From Gallaecimonas kandeliae (GTDB lineage: Bacteria > Pseudomonadota > Gammaproteobacteria > Enterobacterales > Gallaecimonadaceae): 64,000 nt of DNA. Every line of letters starts with the position of its first letter. The first letter of the stretch is position 1. The notes beneath the pieces were generated by a model. That model saw nothing but the letters and a program-made list of their open reading frames with translations. It searched no databases and had not been told where the DNA came from. The position numbers were made by a program, and so were the translations under genes. Shown here piece by piece: positions 25,770-34,848 of this stretch. The stretch lies in contig NZ_CP118480.1 in assembly GCF_030450055.1 (NCBI RefSeq), forward strand, positions 248,001 to 312,000, in the 5' to 3' direction.

Positions 25770-25798
25770 TTTTTAACGTCAAGAAGGCGTAGTGTCAA
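25770..25798 (-). promoter_or_regulatory. Candidate sigma-70 promoter of the bacteriocin/graspetide operon
   Basis: On the minus strand TTGACA (plus 25793-25798), a 17-base spacer, then TAAAAA (plus 25770-25775). The -35 is a perfect consensus; the -10 matches four of six. The start site would be about 40 bases before the HlyD ATG. Confidence 0.6.
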
Positions 25799-25905
25799 CA
25801 ATGAACCTTTCAAATGCCTATTATTTGATCAAGTGTGCGGTGGTAAGGGGGGATGAAACTCGCGCTGAGGCGGCATGGCGGCTCAGTTCCCTGTCTTTGA
25901 GGGGC

Positions 25906-25950
25906 GGCATATAAAAAAAGGCGGCCTAAGGCCGCCTTTTTTTATATGCC
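25906..25950. terminator. Long palindromic bidirectional terminator downstream of hslO
   Basis: Core arms GGCGGCC and GGCCGCC around TAA, extended by A7/T7 and by GGCATAT/ATATGCC, giving a perfect 45-base palindrome apart from the loop. It terminates hslO and closes off the accessory segment. Confidence 0.9.
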
Positions 25951-25954
25951 AGTC

Positions 25955-26815
25955 TTATTGGGTGCTGCCTGGACCCTGGCTGGCGCCGGCAAAGAGGGCG
26001 GCCACGTCTACGGCGTCGAAGAGGTAGCGCTTGCGGCAGTATTCGCAATCCATCTCGAGTTTGCCACCGCTCTCCTCCAGCAGACCGGTCACTTCCACCT
26101 GGCCCAGAGACAATAGGCCCCCTTCACAGCGTTCGCGGGAGCAGGTGCAGCTGAAGCTGACGCCCTGGGGCTCGAAGAGCCTGACCTGCTCCTGGTGGTA
26201 GAGGCGGTGCAGCACTTCTTCGGCTTCAAGGCCGAACAGTTCCTCGGCCTTGATGGTGTCGGTGAGGGTGGACAGGTGCTCGAAATCCGCTTCCTTGTCG
26301 CCGCCGGGCAGTACCTGCAGCAGCATGCCGGCCGCCTTTTGGCCCTCGGCGAAGAGCCAGAGGCGGGTGGGCAGCTGTTCGGAGTTGGCGAAGTAGTTCT
26401 CCAGTACCTGGGTCAGGTTGCCCCCTTCGAGGCTGACCACACCCTGGTAACGCTCACCGCCGTTGGGGGTGATGGTGATCACCAGGTAACCCTTGCCCAC
26501 CAGTTCATGAAGGCCGCCGTCCGGCAGCTCGCCCTGGTAGCGGGCCACGCCGCGCAGTACCTGGTTGTTGTTGCCGTTGATCACCATCAGGTTCAGGGGG
26601 CCGTCGCCCTGCACCTGCACTGTGATGTCCCCTTCGAACTTGAGGGTGGCGGTGAGCAGGCTGGTGGCGGCCATCAGCTCGCCCAGCAGGCGCTGGACCT
26701 GGGGCGGATAGTCGTGGTTCTCCACTATGGCCTGGAAGCTCTGGTCCAACTGGACCAGCTCGCCCCTGACCTGGGCGTCTTCGAAGATAAAGCGATGCAG
26801 CTTGTCCTGGGCCAT
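25955..26815 (-). CDS. hslO: Redox-regulated chaperone Hsp33
   Basis: Cytoplasmic holdase activated by oxidation. At 286 residues it has the usual length. The C-terminal zinc centre has the CxC...CxxC pattern: Cys 223 and 225 in [12 protein letters not shown] and Cys 257 and 260 in DCEYCRKRY. An extra Cys sits in RERCEGG, as in other Hsp33 proteins. The N-terminal part contains [12 protein letters not shown]-like and VRGVARY-like family motifs ([20 protein letters not shown]). It begins four bases after hslR and so is translated from the same transcript, as in E. coli. Confidence 0.95.
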   Translation of the reverse strand: MAQDKLHRFIFEDAQVRGELVQLDQSFQAIVENHDYPPQVQRLLGELMAATSLLTATLKFEGDITVQVQGDGPLNLMVINGNNNQVLRGVARYQGELPDGGLHELVGKGYLVITITPNGGERYQGVVSLEGGNLTQVLENYFANSEQLPTRLWLFAEGQKAAGMLLQVLPGGDKEADFEHLSTLTDTIKAEELFGLEAEEVLHRLYHQEQVRLFEPQGVSFSCTCSRERCEGGLLSLGQVEVTGLLEESGGKLEMDCEYCRKRYLFDAVDVAALFAGASQGPGSTQ

Positions 26816-26818
26816 GGC

Positions 26819-27217
26819 TTACTCCTGGTGCTTGAAATCTCTCAGTTGCCGGCGCTGTTTCTTGTCCGGCTTGCTGTCGGGGTGCGGATTGTACAAGGCA
26901 TTGAGGCGCCTTGCCTCGGCATTTTTGGCTCTTTTTTCGGCGCTTTCGGCCGTCTCTTCATAGAGCAGCTGGGCCTTGGCGGCCGGGCCCCGCTGCTCGG
27001 AGAGGGCCAGCACTACCACTTCTTTCTCGTCGCTGCCGGCCCAGAGCCGGATCTGGGCGCCCAGCTCCACTACCTTGGCCGCCTTGACCCTGTTGCCGTT
27101 GTAATGGACCTTACCCCCTTCCACCTGGGCCCTGGCCAGGGAGCGGGTCTTGAAGAAGCGTGCCGCCCAGAGCCATTTGTCCAGGCGAACTTTTTGCTCT
27201 TCTTGCTTGTCTCTCAT
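26819..27217 (-). CDS. hslR: Heat-shock protein 15 (ribosome recycling factor-like S4 protein)
   Basis: A 132-residue RNA-binding protein that frees stalled 50S subunits carrying nascent chains. The N-terminal S4 domain is RLDKWLWAARFFKTRSLARA followed by VEGGKVHYNGNRVKAAKVV, and the C-terminal basic tail is SKPDKKQRRQLRDFKHQE, both typical of Hsp15. Start ATG 27217 follows GGAGGT; an upstream in-frame start at 27286 adds 23 unrelated residues. It is followed directly by hslO. Confidence 0.94.
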   Translation of the reverse strand: MRDKQEEQKVRLDKWLWAARFFKTRSLARAQVEGGKVHYNGNRVKAAKVVELGAQIRLWAGSDEKEVVVLALSEQRGPAAKAQLLYEETAESAEKRAKNAEARRLNALYNPHPDSKPDKKQRRQLRDFKHQE

Positions 27218-27509
27218 AAGCACCTCCACGCGGCGCCCATTATGGCCGAGGGGCCCGAGGGATGCGACATTGCTACAAAAGTGCACAAAAAGGCACTTTG
27301 CCTCCAGAGTGCAACTTAGGCTTCATTAGGAGACCTAAGTCCTACCTGGCTGATACTGCCGTTGCATTTACATCTGCCTTGGTTTTAACTAGCTGCGTTA
27401 AATGAAAGATCGACATTGAAACAGATTTTGCACATTAGCTGTGCCTTACATTATTAAAGGGGTAGCAGCCCTCACCAGGGACAGGTGCTTTTAAGGGGCT
27501 GTCATTAGA

Positions 27510-28418
27510 ATGAATCCAGAATTATTCCTCGAGCGCGCCGGCGACATGGCCCGGCGCCTTCCCGAGCCTTTGATCAGAAAGGTCCTGACCCTGGCCCTGG
27601 CGGTGCCCGCCATTTGGCTGCTGGCCGGCCTGTGCTGGCAATTGGCCACCCCGGTGGAGCCGGTCAAGCCCTGGACCCCGACGGCGGCAGGCAATGGCCA
27701 GGCGCAGCTTGACCTGAACGGCCTCAAGGCCCACCCCCTGTTCGGCTCGGCCCCCAATGAAGCCCCTGCCCCTGTGCAGACCGAGGTGGTGGACGCCCCC
27801 GAGACCCGCCTCCAGCTCAAACTGAGCGGCCTGGTGGCCGAGAGCAATACCGGTTCCGGGGTCGCCATCATCGAAAGCCAGGGCAGCCAGGCGGCCTACC
27901 GGGTCGGTGACGACATCAAGGGCACCTCCGCCAAGGTCGAGCGCATCCTGGCCGACCGGGTGCTGCTGAAAAACCGCAACCAGACCGAAGCCCTGATGCT
28001 GGAGGGCAAGGACTACCAGCCCCTCAAGGTGCAGGGCCCTCAACCGCGGACTCGTCCGGGCTTTGGCAGTGCCAGGCCTGGCTTGGCCAGGAGCAAGGTC
28101 TCCTCGAGGGAGGTCCAGGACACCCTGGCCAAGGCCAAGGCCGATCCCGACAGCATCAATGACCTGGTGCACCTGACGCCGCTGCGCGGCAAGGACGGCA
28201 TTACCGGCTACCTGGTGACGCCCGGCAACAAGCCGCAACTCTTCAAGACCCTGGGATTGCAGAACGGCGACCTGGTCAAGGCCATCAACGGCTATGACCT
28301 CACCGACCCGGCCCAGGCCCTGGATATCCTCAGTCAGCTCGGCACCCTCGACAGCCTGACCCTCGATCTGGAGCGGAACGGCCAGGCCATGAGCCTCAAC
28401 ATAGGTGTGGAGCAATGA
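27510..28418 (+). CDS. gspC: Type II secretion protein C
   Basis: Inner-membrane T2SS component that links the inner platform to the secretin. A cytoplasmic N-terminal stretch is followed by one helix (about 26-44, LTLALAVPAIWLLAGLCWQL), the HR domain (LNGLKAHPLFGSA to about 190), and a C-terminal PDZ domain (about 215-302, GLQNGDLVKAINGYDLTDPA). Length of 302 fits. It starts the gspC-N operon; the region upstream (27218-27509) has no gene and contains a hairpin ACTTAGG/CCTAAGT near 27314-27340. The stop codon overlaps the first possible gspD ATG. Confidence 0.93.
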   Translation: MNPELFLERAGDMARRLPEPLIRKVLTLALAVPAIWLLAGLCWQLATPVEPVKPWTPTAAGNGQAQLDLNGLKAHPLFGSAPNEAPAPVQTEVVDAPETRLQLKLSGLVAESNTGSGVAIIESQGSQAAYRVGDDIKGTSAKVERILADRVLLKNRNQTEALMLEGKDYQPLKVQGPQPRTRPGFGSARPGLARSKVSSREVQDTLAKAKADPDSINDLVHLTPLRGKDGITGYLVTPGNKPQLFKTLGLQNGDLVKAINGYDLTDPAQALDILSQLGTLDSLTLDLERNGQAMSLNIGVEQ

Positions 28419-28444
28419 CCGCCATGCAGAACAAAGGAAAAGAT

Positions 28445-30526
28445 ATGGCCATCACCAAAGGCGCCAAGCCGACCCTGGCTGCCGCCCTGCTGGCAGCGTT
28501 GCTGGCCGGCTCCCCCTTGCTGCCTACGCAGGCGGCCGAGCAGCCCGCCACCTATTCCGCCCAGTTCAAGGACACCGACATCAACGAGTTCATCTCCACT
28601 GTGTCGGCCGTGCTGAAGAAGACCATCATCGTCGACCCCTCGGTGCGCGGTAAGATCGATGTCCGCTCCTACGAGCAGATGACCCCCGAGGAGTACTACG
28701 GCTTCTTCCAGAACGTGCTGGACGTCTACGGTTTCGCCGTGGTGGAAATGCCCAACGGCGTGCTCAAGGTGGTCAAGGCCAAGGACGCCAAGACCGGCGC
28801 CATCCCCGTGGTCGAGGACAAGCTCAAGAAGGAAGGCGGCGACGAGATGATCACCCGCGTCATCCAGGTGCATAACGTGCCTGTGCGGGAACTCTCGCCC
28901 CTGCTGCGCCAGCTGGTGGACAACGCCGGTGCCGGCAACGTGGTCCATTACGACGACTCCAACGTGCTGATCGTCACAGGCCGCAGCGCCGTGGTGGACC
29001 GCATCGACCAGATAGTGCGTCGCGCCGACAAGGCCGGTGACCAGGAAGTGCAGGTCATCAAGCTCAAGTACGCCTCCGCCACCCAGGTGGTGAGCATCAT
29101 CAACGACCTTAACAAGGGCTCAGGCACCAACCAGGGCAACAACCCCCTGGCGGTGAAGGTGGTGGCGGACGAGCGCACCAACTCTGTGGTGCTGTCCGGC
29201 GAGGCCAAGGCCCGCGACCGCATCGCCAAGACCATTTCCGAGCTGGATACCGACCAGCAGACCACCGGCAACACCCGCGTCATCTACCTCCAGTACGCCA
29301 AGGCCAAAGATCTGGTGGACGTGCTGCAGGGCGTGTCCGACTCCATCCAGGCCGAGGACCAGCAGGCCCAGGGCCAGGCCAAGGGTGCCGCCCGAGGCGG
29401 CCGCCAGCAGGTGTCCATCAAGGCCCATGAGGAGACCAACGCCCTGGTCATCACCGGCCAGCCGGACCTCATCAACAACCTGGCCAATGTGGTGGCCAAG
29501 CTCGATATCCGCCGCGCCCAGGTGCATGTGGAAGCCATGATCGTCGAGATCTACGACGGCGACGGCACCGACCTCGGTGTCCAGTGGGTGTCCAGTAAGT
29601 ACGGCATGCAGCAGTTCTCCAACGGCAGCTTCCCCAGCCTGACCCAGATCGGCGCCGCCGCCATCAGCGCCCAGGGCCAGAAGGGCACCAGTACTACCGT
29701 TGTGTCAGCTGACGGTTCCAAGACCACCAGTTCCACCCCCGACACCAAGGGCGACTACAGCCTGCTGGCCCAGGTGCTGGGCAGCGTCAACGGCGCCATG
29801 TGGGGCGTGATCAAGAACAACTGGGGCGCCGTGGTCCAGGCCGTGAGTTCCAACACCAAGGCCAACATCCTCTCGACCCCCTCCGTCACCACCCTGGACA
29901 ACAAGGAAGCCTCCTTCGTGGCCGGTGAGGACGTGCCGCTGCTGACAGGTTCCACCCCCAGCTCCGGCAACAACAACCCCTTCCAGACCATCCAGCGTGA
30001 ACAGCTGGGTGTGAAGCTGAACGTCACTCCCCAGATCAACAAGGGCGATGCCGTGCAGTTGGCCATCAAGCAGGAAGTGTCCAGCCGCGCCGGTAACACG
30101 GCGGTGGACATCACCCTCAACAAGCGCGAAGTGAACACCACAGTGCTGGTGCAGGACGGCGACACCATAGTGCTGGGCGGCCTCATCGACGAGGACGTGC
30201 AGGAGTCCGTCTCCAAGGTGCCGATCCTGGGCGACATCCCCGTCATAGGCCACCTGTTCAGCTCCACTTCCACCTCCAAGCGCAAGCGTAAGTTGATGGT
30301 GTTCATCCATCCCACCATAGTGCGGGACCCGGACACCATGCGTGAGATCAGCCACACCAAGTACAACCTGATGTACGACGCCGAGGAGAAGCGCCGCCAG
30401 GACGGTATCAGCCTGATGCCCTTCATGGATCCGCCGCAGATGCCGGCCTGGGACGACAACCTGGCTCGCCCGCCCGGCCTGGTGGAGACCATCGTCAAGA
30501 AAGAACGAGAGCAGAAGGATGACTGA
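28445..30526 (+). CDS. gspD: Type II secretion secretin GspD
   Basis: Forms the outer-membrane channel of the T2SS. A signal peptide ([20 protein letters not shown]) precedes the N0 domain ([20 protein letters not shown]), N1-N3 repeats (about 110-340) and the secretin core (for example [20 protein letters not shown] and [20 protein letters not shown]). I use ATG 28445, which has AAGGA six bases upstream; ATG 28415 overlaps the gspC stop and would add 10 residues. No S-domain motif is obvious beyond the short C-terminal tail. Next gene overlaps by eight bases. Confidence 0.94.
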   Translation: MAITKGAKPTLAAALLAALLAGSPLLPTQAAEQPATYSAQFKDTDINEFISTVSAVLKKTIIVDPSVRGKIDVRSYEQMTPEEYYGFFQNVLDVYGFAVVEMPNGVLKVVKAKDAKTGAIPVVEDKLKKEGGDEMITRVIQVHNVPVRELSPLLRQLVDNAGAGNVVHYDDSNVLIVTGRSAVVDRIDQIVRRADKAGDQEVQVIKLKYASATQVVSIINDLNKGSGTNQGNNPLAVKVVADERTNSVVLSGEAKARDRIAKTISELDTDQQTTGNTRVIYLQYAKAKDLVDVLQGVSDSIQAEDQQAQGQAKGAARGGRQQVSIKAHEETNALVITGQPDLINNLANVVAKLDIRRAQVHVEAMIVEIYDGDGTDLGVQWVSSKYGMQQFSNGSFPSLTQIGAAAISAQGQKGTSTTVVSADGSKTTSSTPDTKGDYSLLAQVLGSVNGAMWGVIKNNWGAVVQAVSSNTKANILSTPSVTTLDNKEASFVAGEDVPLLTGSTPSSGNNNPFQTIQREQLGVKLNVTPQINKGDAVQLAIKQEVSSRAGNTAVDITLNKREVNTTVLVQDGDTIVLGGLIDEDVQESVSKVPILGDIPVIGHLFSSTSTSKRKRKLMVFIHPTIVRDPDTMREISHTKYNLMYDAEEKRRQDGISLMPFMDPPQMPAWDDNLARPPGLVETIVKKEREQKDD

Positions 30527-32054
30527 CGAGAGCCTCAAGGGCCTCGAAACCGAGGCCCAGGAAGAGCTCGAGGCCGAGCTGAGCCCCGAGCAGGAGCTGG
30601 CCGAGGGCCGGCTGCCCTTCGCCTTCGCCAAGCGCCACGGCGTGCTCTTTACCGAGGGCCGCCTCTACCTGCGTGAAGGGGCCGCCCCTGCGGCGCTGTT
30701 GGAAGCCTGGCGCGCCTTGGGTGAGGCGGTGGCGCCGTCGCCCCTCAACCAGCACGACTTCGAAGAGCAGCTGGTGGCCGCCTACCAGCGCGACTCCAGC
30801 GCCGCCCGCCAGCTGATGGAAGACATCGGCGCCGATCTCGATCTCAACGCCCTGGCCGAGGAGCTGCCCCAGACCGAGGACCTCCTCGACTCGGACGACG
30901 ACGCCCCTGTCATCCGCCTGATCAACGCCCTGCTCTCGGAAGCCATCAAGGAAGGGGCCTCGGATATCCATATCGAAACCTTCGAGCAGGCCCTGGTGGT
31001 GCGTTTTCGCATCGACGGCGTGCTCAAGGAGATCCTCAAGCCCAGCCGCAAGCTGGCCAACCTGCTGGTGTCCCGGATCAAGGTCATGTCCAAGATGGAC
31101 ATCGCCGAGAAGCGGGTGCCCCAGGACGGCCGTATCAGCCTGCGCATCGCCGGCCGGGCCGTGGACGTGCGGGTCTCGACCATGCCGTCCAACCACGGCG
31201 AGCGGGTGGTGTTGCGTCTGCTGGACAAGAACGCCGTGCGCCTGGATCTCGAAGACCTGGGCATGATCAAATCGGTGCGCGACCAGTTCGAGGCCCTCAT
31301 CCGCAAGCCCCATGGCATCATACTGGTGACGGGCCCCACCGGCTCGGGCAAGTCCACCACCCTCTACGCCGGCCTCTCGGAGATCAACTCCAAGGACCGC
31401 AACATACTGACGGTGGAAGACCCCATCGAATACGACCTGGAAGGCATAGGCCAGACCCAGGTCAACCCCAAGGTGGACATGACCTTCGCCCGCGGCCTGC
31501 GCGCCATACTCCGCCAGGACCCCGACGTGGTGATGGTGGGGGAAATACGGGACCTCGAAACGGCCCAGATCGCGGTGCAGGCCTCATTGACCGGCCACCT
31601 GGTGCTGTCCACCCTGCACACCAACACCGCCGCCGGCGCCATCACCCGCCTCGAGGACATGGGCGTCGAGCCTTTCCTCATCTCCAGCTCCCTGCTGGGG
31701 GTGCTGGCCCAGCGCCTGGTGCGCCGCCTCTGCCCCCATTGCCGCCAGCCTTACCAGGCCAGCAAGGGCGAGATGGAGCTGATGGGCATGGAAGGCGAGA
31801 AGAAGCTGACCCTCTTCCATCCCCAGGGCTGCCCGGAATGCAACATGACCGGCTATCGCGGCCGGACCGGCATCCACGAATTCATCATCATCGACGAGAA
31901 GCTGCGGGACATCATCCACAACGGCCGCGGCGAGCAGGCTGTCATCAAGCAGGTGCGCAAGTCCGTGCCCAGCATCCGTGACGACGGCTTTGCCAAGGTG
32001 CGCGACGGCGTTACCTCACTGGAAGAAGTGCTGCGCGTGACCCGGGAGGATTGA
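30519..32054 (+). CDS. gspE: Type II secretion ATPase GspE
   Basis: Cytoplasmic hexameric ATPase that powers pseudopilus assembly. The 511-residue protein has an N1E domain for GspL binding, Walker [16 protein letters not shown] (near residue 270), Walker B region [19 protein letters not shown], the His box [12 protein letters not shown] and the tetracysteine zinc motif ([11 protein letters not shown] then [14 protein letters not shown], about 402-445). It begins within the end of gspD (eight-base overlap), so the two are coupled. Confidence 0.96.
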   Translation: MTDESLKGLETEAQEELEAELSPEQELAEGRLPFAFAKRHGVLFTEGRLYLREGAAPAALLEAWRALGEAVAPSPLNQHDFEEQLVAAYQRDSSAARQLMEDIGADLDLNALAEELPQTEDLLDSDDDAPVIRLINALLSEAIKEGASDIHIETFEQALVVRFRIDGVLKEILKPSRKLANLLVSRIKVMSKMDIAEKRVPQDGRISLRIAGRAVDVRVSTMPSNHGERVVLRLLDKNAVRLDLEDLGMIKSVRDQFEALIRKPHGIILVTGPTGSGKSTTLYAGLSEINSKDRNILTVEDPIEYDLEGIGQTQVNPKVDMTFARGLRAILRQDPDVVMVGEIRDLETAQIAVQASLTGHLVLSTLHTNTAAGAITRLEDMGVEPFLISSSLLGVLAQRLVRRLCPHCRQPYQASKGEMELMGMEGEKKLTLFHPQGCPECNMTGYRGRTGIHEFIIIDEKLRDIIHNGRGEQAVIKQVRKSVPSIRDDGFAKVRDGVTSLEEVLRVTRED

Positions 32055-32056
32055 CG

Positions 32057-32134
32057 ATGATGGCCTGTGAATACGTCGCCGTGGCCGGAAGCCAGCGCCA
32101 AGGGCAGATCCTGGCTGGGGCTGGGGAGGATTAA
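32057..32134 (+). CDS. 25-residue mini-ORF, apparent duplicate of the gspF 5' end
   Basis: Between gspE and gspF is a short frame, ATG 32057 to TAA 32134, whose product begins MMACEYVAVAGSQRQGQILA. This resembles the real GspF start MAAFEYVALDAKGKQKKGIL. It has its own ribosome site (GGGAGGATTGACG) that copies the gspF site (GGGGAGGATTA), and its stop overlaps the gspF ATG (TAATG). It looks like a decayed duplication of the ribosome site and first codons of gspF, possibly retained for translational coupling. A coding role is not proven. Confidence 0.5.
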   Translation: MMACEYVAVAGSQRQGQILAGAGED

Positions 32135-33354
32135 TGGCCGCCTTTGAATACGTCGCCCTCGACGCCAAGGGCAAGCAGAAGAAAGGCATACTGGAAGCCG
32201 ACAGCCCCCGCGCCGCCCGCAACGCCCTGCGCGAGCAGGGGCTGATGCCGGTGACCCTCGAAGCCAGCGTCCAGAAGGAAAAGGCCCAGGGCAAAAGCCG
32301 GGGCTTCGGCAGCAGCCGGCGCATCTCGGTGCCGGATCTTGCCCTTATCACCCGCCAGCTCTCCACCCTGGTGCAATCGGCGTTGCCGCTGGAAGAATGC
32401 CTCAAGGCGGTGGCCGAGCAGACCGAGAAGCCGCGTCTCAAGCGCATCCTGATGGCGGTGCGGTCCAAGGTGGTGGAAGGCTATACCCTGGCCGACTCCA
32501 TGGGCGAGTTCCCCCACGTCTTCGACGAGCTGTTCTGCGCCATGGTCAGCGCCGGTGAAAAGTCCGGCCACCTGGACACGGTACTGAACCGCCTGGCCGA
32601 CTACACGGAGCAGCGCCAGGTGGTGAAGCAACAGGTGCAGCAGGCCATGATCTACCCCATCATCCTGACCTTGGTGGCCATAGGCGTCATCACCATGCTG
32701 CTCACCACTGTGGTGCCGCAGGTGGTGGGCCAGTTCGAACACATGAAGGCCACGCTGCCGGCCACCACCCGCTTCTTGATCGCCGCCTCCGACTTCATCC
32801 GCCACTGGGGGCTGCTGATCCTGGCCGGCTTCATAGTGGCGCTGGTGGGCTTCAACCGCGCCATGCAGGGCGCCGCCTTTCGCAAGAAGGTGCACGGCGT
32901 CTGGATGCGGATGCCGGTGCTGGGCAAGGTGGTGCGGGGCATCAACACCGCCCGTTTCGCCCGCACCCTCTCTATCTGCTCGGCGTCCGCCGTGCCGTTG
33001 CTGGAAGGGATGCGCATCAGCGGCGAGGTGCTGACCAACAACGTGATGCAGGAGGCGGTGGCGGAAGCCACCACCAGGGTGCGGGAGGGGGCCAGCCTGC
33101 GTCAGGCCCTGACCCAGACCAAGCTGTTCCCTCCCATGATGCTGCACATGATAGCCTCGGGGGAAAAGTCCGGTGAGCTGACCCAGATGCTGGAGCGGGC
33201 CGCCGACAACCAGGACAGGGAATTCTCCAACCTGGTCACGGTGGCCCTGGGGATCCTGACCCCGACCATGGTGGTGGCCATGGCGGGTATCGTCTTCTTT
33301 ATCGTTATCTCTATCCTGCAACCCATTCTGGAAATGAACAACATGGTGGCCTGA
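32134..33354 (+). CDS. gspF: Type II secretion inner-membrane platform protein GspF
   Basis: A 406-residue polytopic protein with two repeated GspF domains: cytoplasmic part one (about 65-190), helices near 165-195 and 220-245, the second cytoplasmic part, and a last helix near 375-400 (VVAMAGIVFFIVISILQPIL). Typical motifs are LALITRQLSTLVQSALPLEE and GEKSGHLDTVLNRLADY in the first half and the repeated GEKSGELTQMLERAADN in the second. It shares four bases with the preceding mini-ORF stop. Confidence 0.95.
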   Translation: MAAFEYVALDAKGKQKKGILEADSPRAARNALREQGLMPVTLEASVQKEKAQGKSRGFGSSRRISVPDLALITRQLSTLVQSALPLEECLKAVAEQTEKPRLKRILMAVRSKVVEGYTLADSMGEFPHVFDELFCAMVSAGEKSGHLDTVLNRLADYTEQRQVVKQQVQQAMIYPIILTLVAIGVITMLLTTVVPQVVGQFEHMKATLPATTRFLIAASDFIRHWGLLILAGFIVALVGFNRAMQGAAFRKKVHGVWMRMPVLGKVVRGINTARFARTLSICSASAVPLLEGMRISGEVLTNNVMQEAVAEATTRVREGASLRQALTQTKLFPPMMLHMIASGEKSGELTQMLERAADNQDREFSNLVTVALGILTPTMVVAMAGIVFFIVISILQPILEMNNMVA

Positions 33355-33371
33355 ACCGCCAAGGAGCAGTC

Positions 33372-33806
33372 ATGAAACAAAGGCAACAGGGTTTTACCCT
33401 TATCGAAATCATGGTGGTGGTGGTGATCCTCGGCATGTTGATCGCCATAGTCGCGCCCAACGTGCTGGGCAACAAGGACAAGGCCATGGTGCAGAAGGCC
33501 GTGGCCGACATCAGCGGCCTGGAGTCCGCCCTGGAGATGTACTACCTGGACAACAGCACCCTGCCCACCACCGAACAGGGCCTCAACGCCCTGGTGGAAG
33601 AGCCGGTGCCGGCGCCCCGCAACTGGCGTGAGGGCGGTTACATCAAGCGCCTGCCCAAGGATCCCTGGGGTAACGACTATCTCTACATAGCCCCCGGCGA
33701 GCACGGCAAATACGACCTCTTCACCCTGGGCGCCGACGGCCAGGAAGGCGGTGAAGAGCTGAACGCCGACATCGGCAACTGGAACCTCAAGGACTTCCAG
33801 AAGTAA
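33372..33806 (+). CDS. gspG: Major pseudopilin GspG
   Basis: A 144-residue pseudopilin that forms the T2SS pseudopilus. The prepilin peptidase site is MKQRQQG|FTLIEIMVVVVIL, with Glu at position 5 of the mature chain. The C-terminal part has the usual calcium-loop segment LPKDPWGNDYLYIAPGEHG and ends DLFTLGADGQEGG. The ribosome site AAGGAG precedes the ATG. Confidence 0.96.
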   Translation: MKQRQQGFTLIEIMVVVVILGMLIAIVAPNVLGNKDKAMVQKAVADISGLESALEMYYLDNSTLPTTEQGLNALVEEPVPAPRNWREGGYIKRLPKDPWGNDYLYIAPGEHGKYDLFTLGADGQEGGEELNADIGNWNLKDFQK

Positions 33807-33808
33807 CC

Positions 33809-34495
33809 ATGAAGCGCCGTGCCCTGGGCTTTACCCTGCTCGAAATACTGGTGGTCCTGTTCATCGTCGGCATGATGGTGGCCATGGTCAGCCTGTCTTT
33901 CGGCGGGCCCAGCGACGGCAGCCGCTTGGAAAACGAAGCCCAGAAATGGCAGGCCAGGTTCGCCTTGATGCATGACGAAGCCATAATGCGCGGCGAAGAG
34001 CTGGGCCTGAAGTTCAAGGAGGACGGCGGCGTCGAGGTGATGCGCTTCGACCCCGACGCCCCGGCCCCCGGCGCCGAAGACGACCCGGACGGCCCCAAGG
34101 GCGCCTGGGTGGCCCTGGACGACGACGGCGTGCTGAAGAACTGGCAGGGGGCCCAGGGCATCCACGGCACCCTGCGCCTGGAAGGCCTATCCCTGGGCCA
34201 GAGCCTCATTCCCGAAGACGCCTTCAAGGCCGAGGATGAAACCAAGGACAACAAGAAGCGGCTGACCCCGCACCTCTTCTTCCTCTCCTCCGGGGAATTC
34301 CTGCCCTTCGAGCTTTGCCTCTACAAGGTCAAGAGCTCCGCCCTGGATACCCTGGGCGGCGACGACACCCGGGTGCTGGCCGGCAACAACCCCGACCTGG
34401 TGCTGGAGACCTGCATCCAGGGCCACGCCAACGGCAGCCTGGACAGGGCCGAAAATCCCGATCTGGCCTGGCGCCAAGGGGAGCTGCGCTGGTGA
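33809..34495 (+). CDS. gspH: Minor pseudopilin GspH
   Basis: A 228-residue minor pseudopilin with the cleavage site MKRRALG|FTLLEILVVLFIV. At 228 residues it is longer than many GspH proteins (about 170-200); the extra length is an acidic middle (DPDAPAPGAEDDPDGPKG) and a lysine-rich loop (EDETKDNKKR). It starts two bases after gspG and overlaps gspI by four bases. Confidence 0.9.
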   Translation: MKRRALGFTLLEILVVLFIVGMMVAMVSLSFGGPSDGSRLENEAQKWQARFALMHDEAIMRGEELGLKFKEDGGVEVMRFDPDAPAPGAEDDPDGPKGAWVALDDDGVLKNWQGAQGIHGTLRLEGLSLGQSLIPEDAFKAEDETKDNKKRLTPHLFFLSSGEFLPFELCLYKVKSSALDTLGGDDTRVLAGNNPDLVLETCIQGHANGSLDRAENPDLAWRQGELRW

Positions 34496-34848
34496 GAAGT
34501 CGCGGTTTCACCCTTATCGAAGTGCTGGTGGCCATGGCGATCTTCGCCCTGGCCGCCATCGCCGTCATCAACGCCACCACCTCCAACATCCACAGCCTGT
34601 CGATATTGGAGCAGAAGACATTGGCCGACTGGGTGGCCGCCAACAAGCTCAACGACGCCCAGTACCAGGACCTCAAAGACGGCGCCCAGGGCACCGAGAC
34701 CCAGGCCGGCGTCGAATGGTATTGGCGCATCAAGAAACTCAAGACGGAAGACAAGGACTTCTCCGCCCTGGAGGTGACGGTGTCGCGCAGCAGCGACTTC
34801 AGCCACCCCGAGGCGGTGCTGCGCAGCTATTTCGAGGTGCAGTCATGA
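34492..34848 (+). CDS. gspI: Minor pseudopilin GspI
   Basis: A 118-residue minor pseudopilin that, with J and K, caps the pseudopilus. I choose GTG 34492, overlapping the gspH stop (GTGA), because it gives the canonical MRSRG|FTLIEVLVAMAIFALA. Longer frames in this register upstream are not pilin-like. The rest contains NKLNDAQYQDL and the C-terminal YFEVQS. Confidence 0.93.
   Translation: MRSRGFTLIEVLVAMAIFALAAIAVINATTSNIHSLSILEQKTLADWVAANKLNDAQYQDLKDGAQGTETQAGVEWYWRIKKLKTEDKDFSALEVTVSRSSDFSHPEAVLRSYFEVQS

Noticed and set aside
25906-25950. 45-base palindrome as an attachment or recombination site of the island
   Set aside because: It has a GC stem with A7/T7 flanks exactly like other terminators in the window and follows hslO; no second copy at the pckA side and no integrase.
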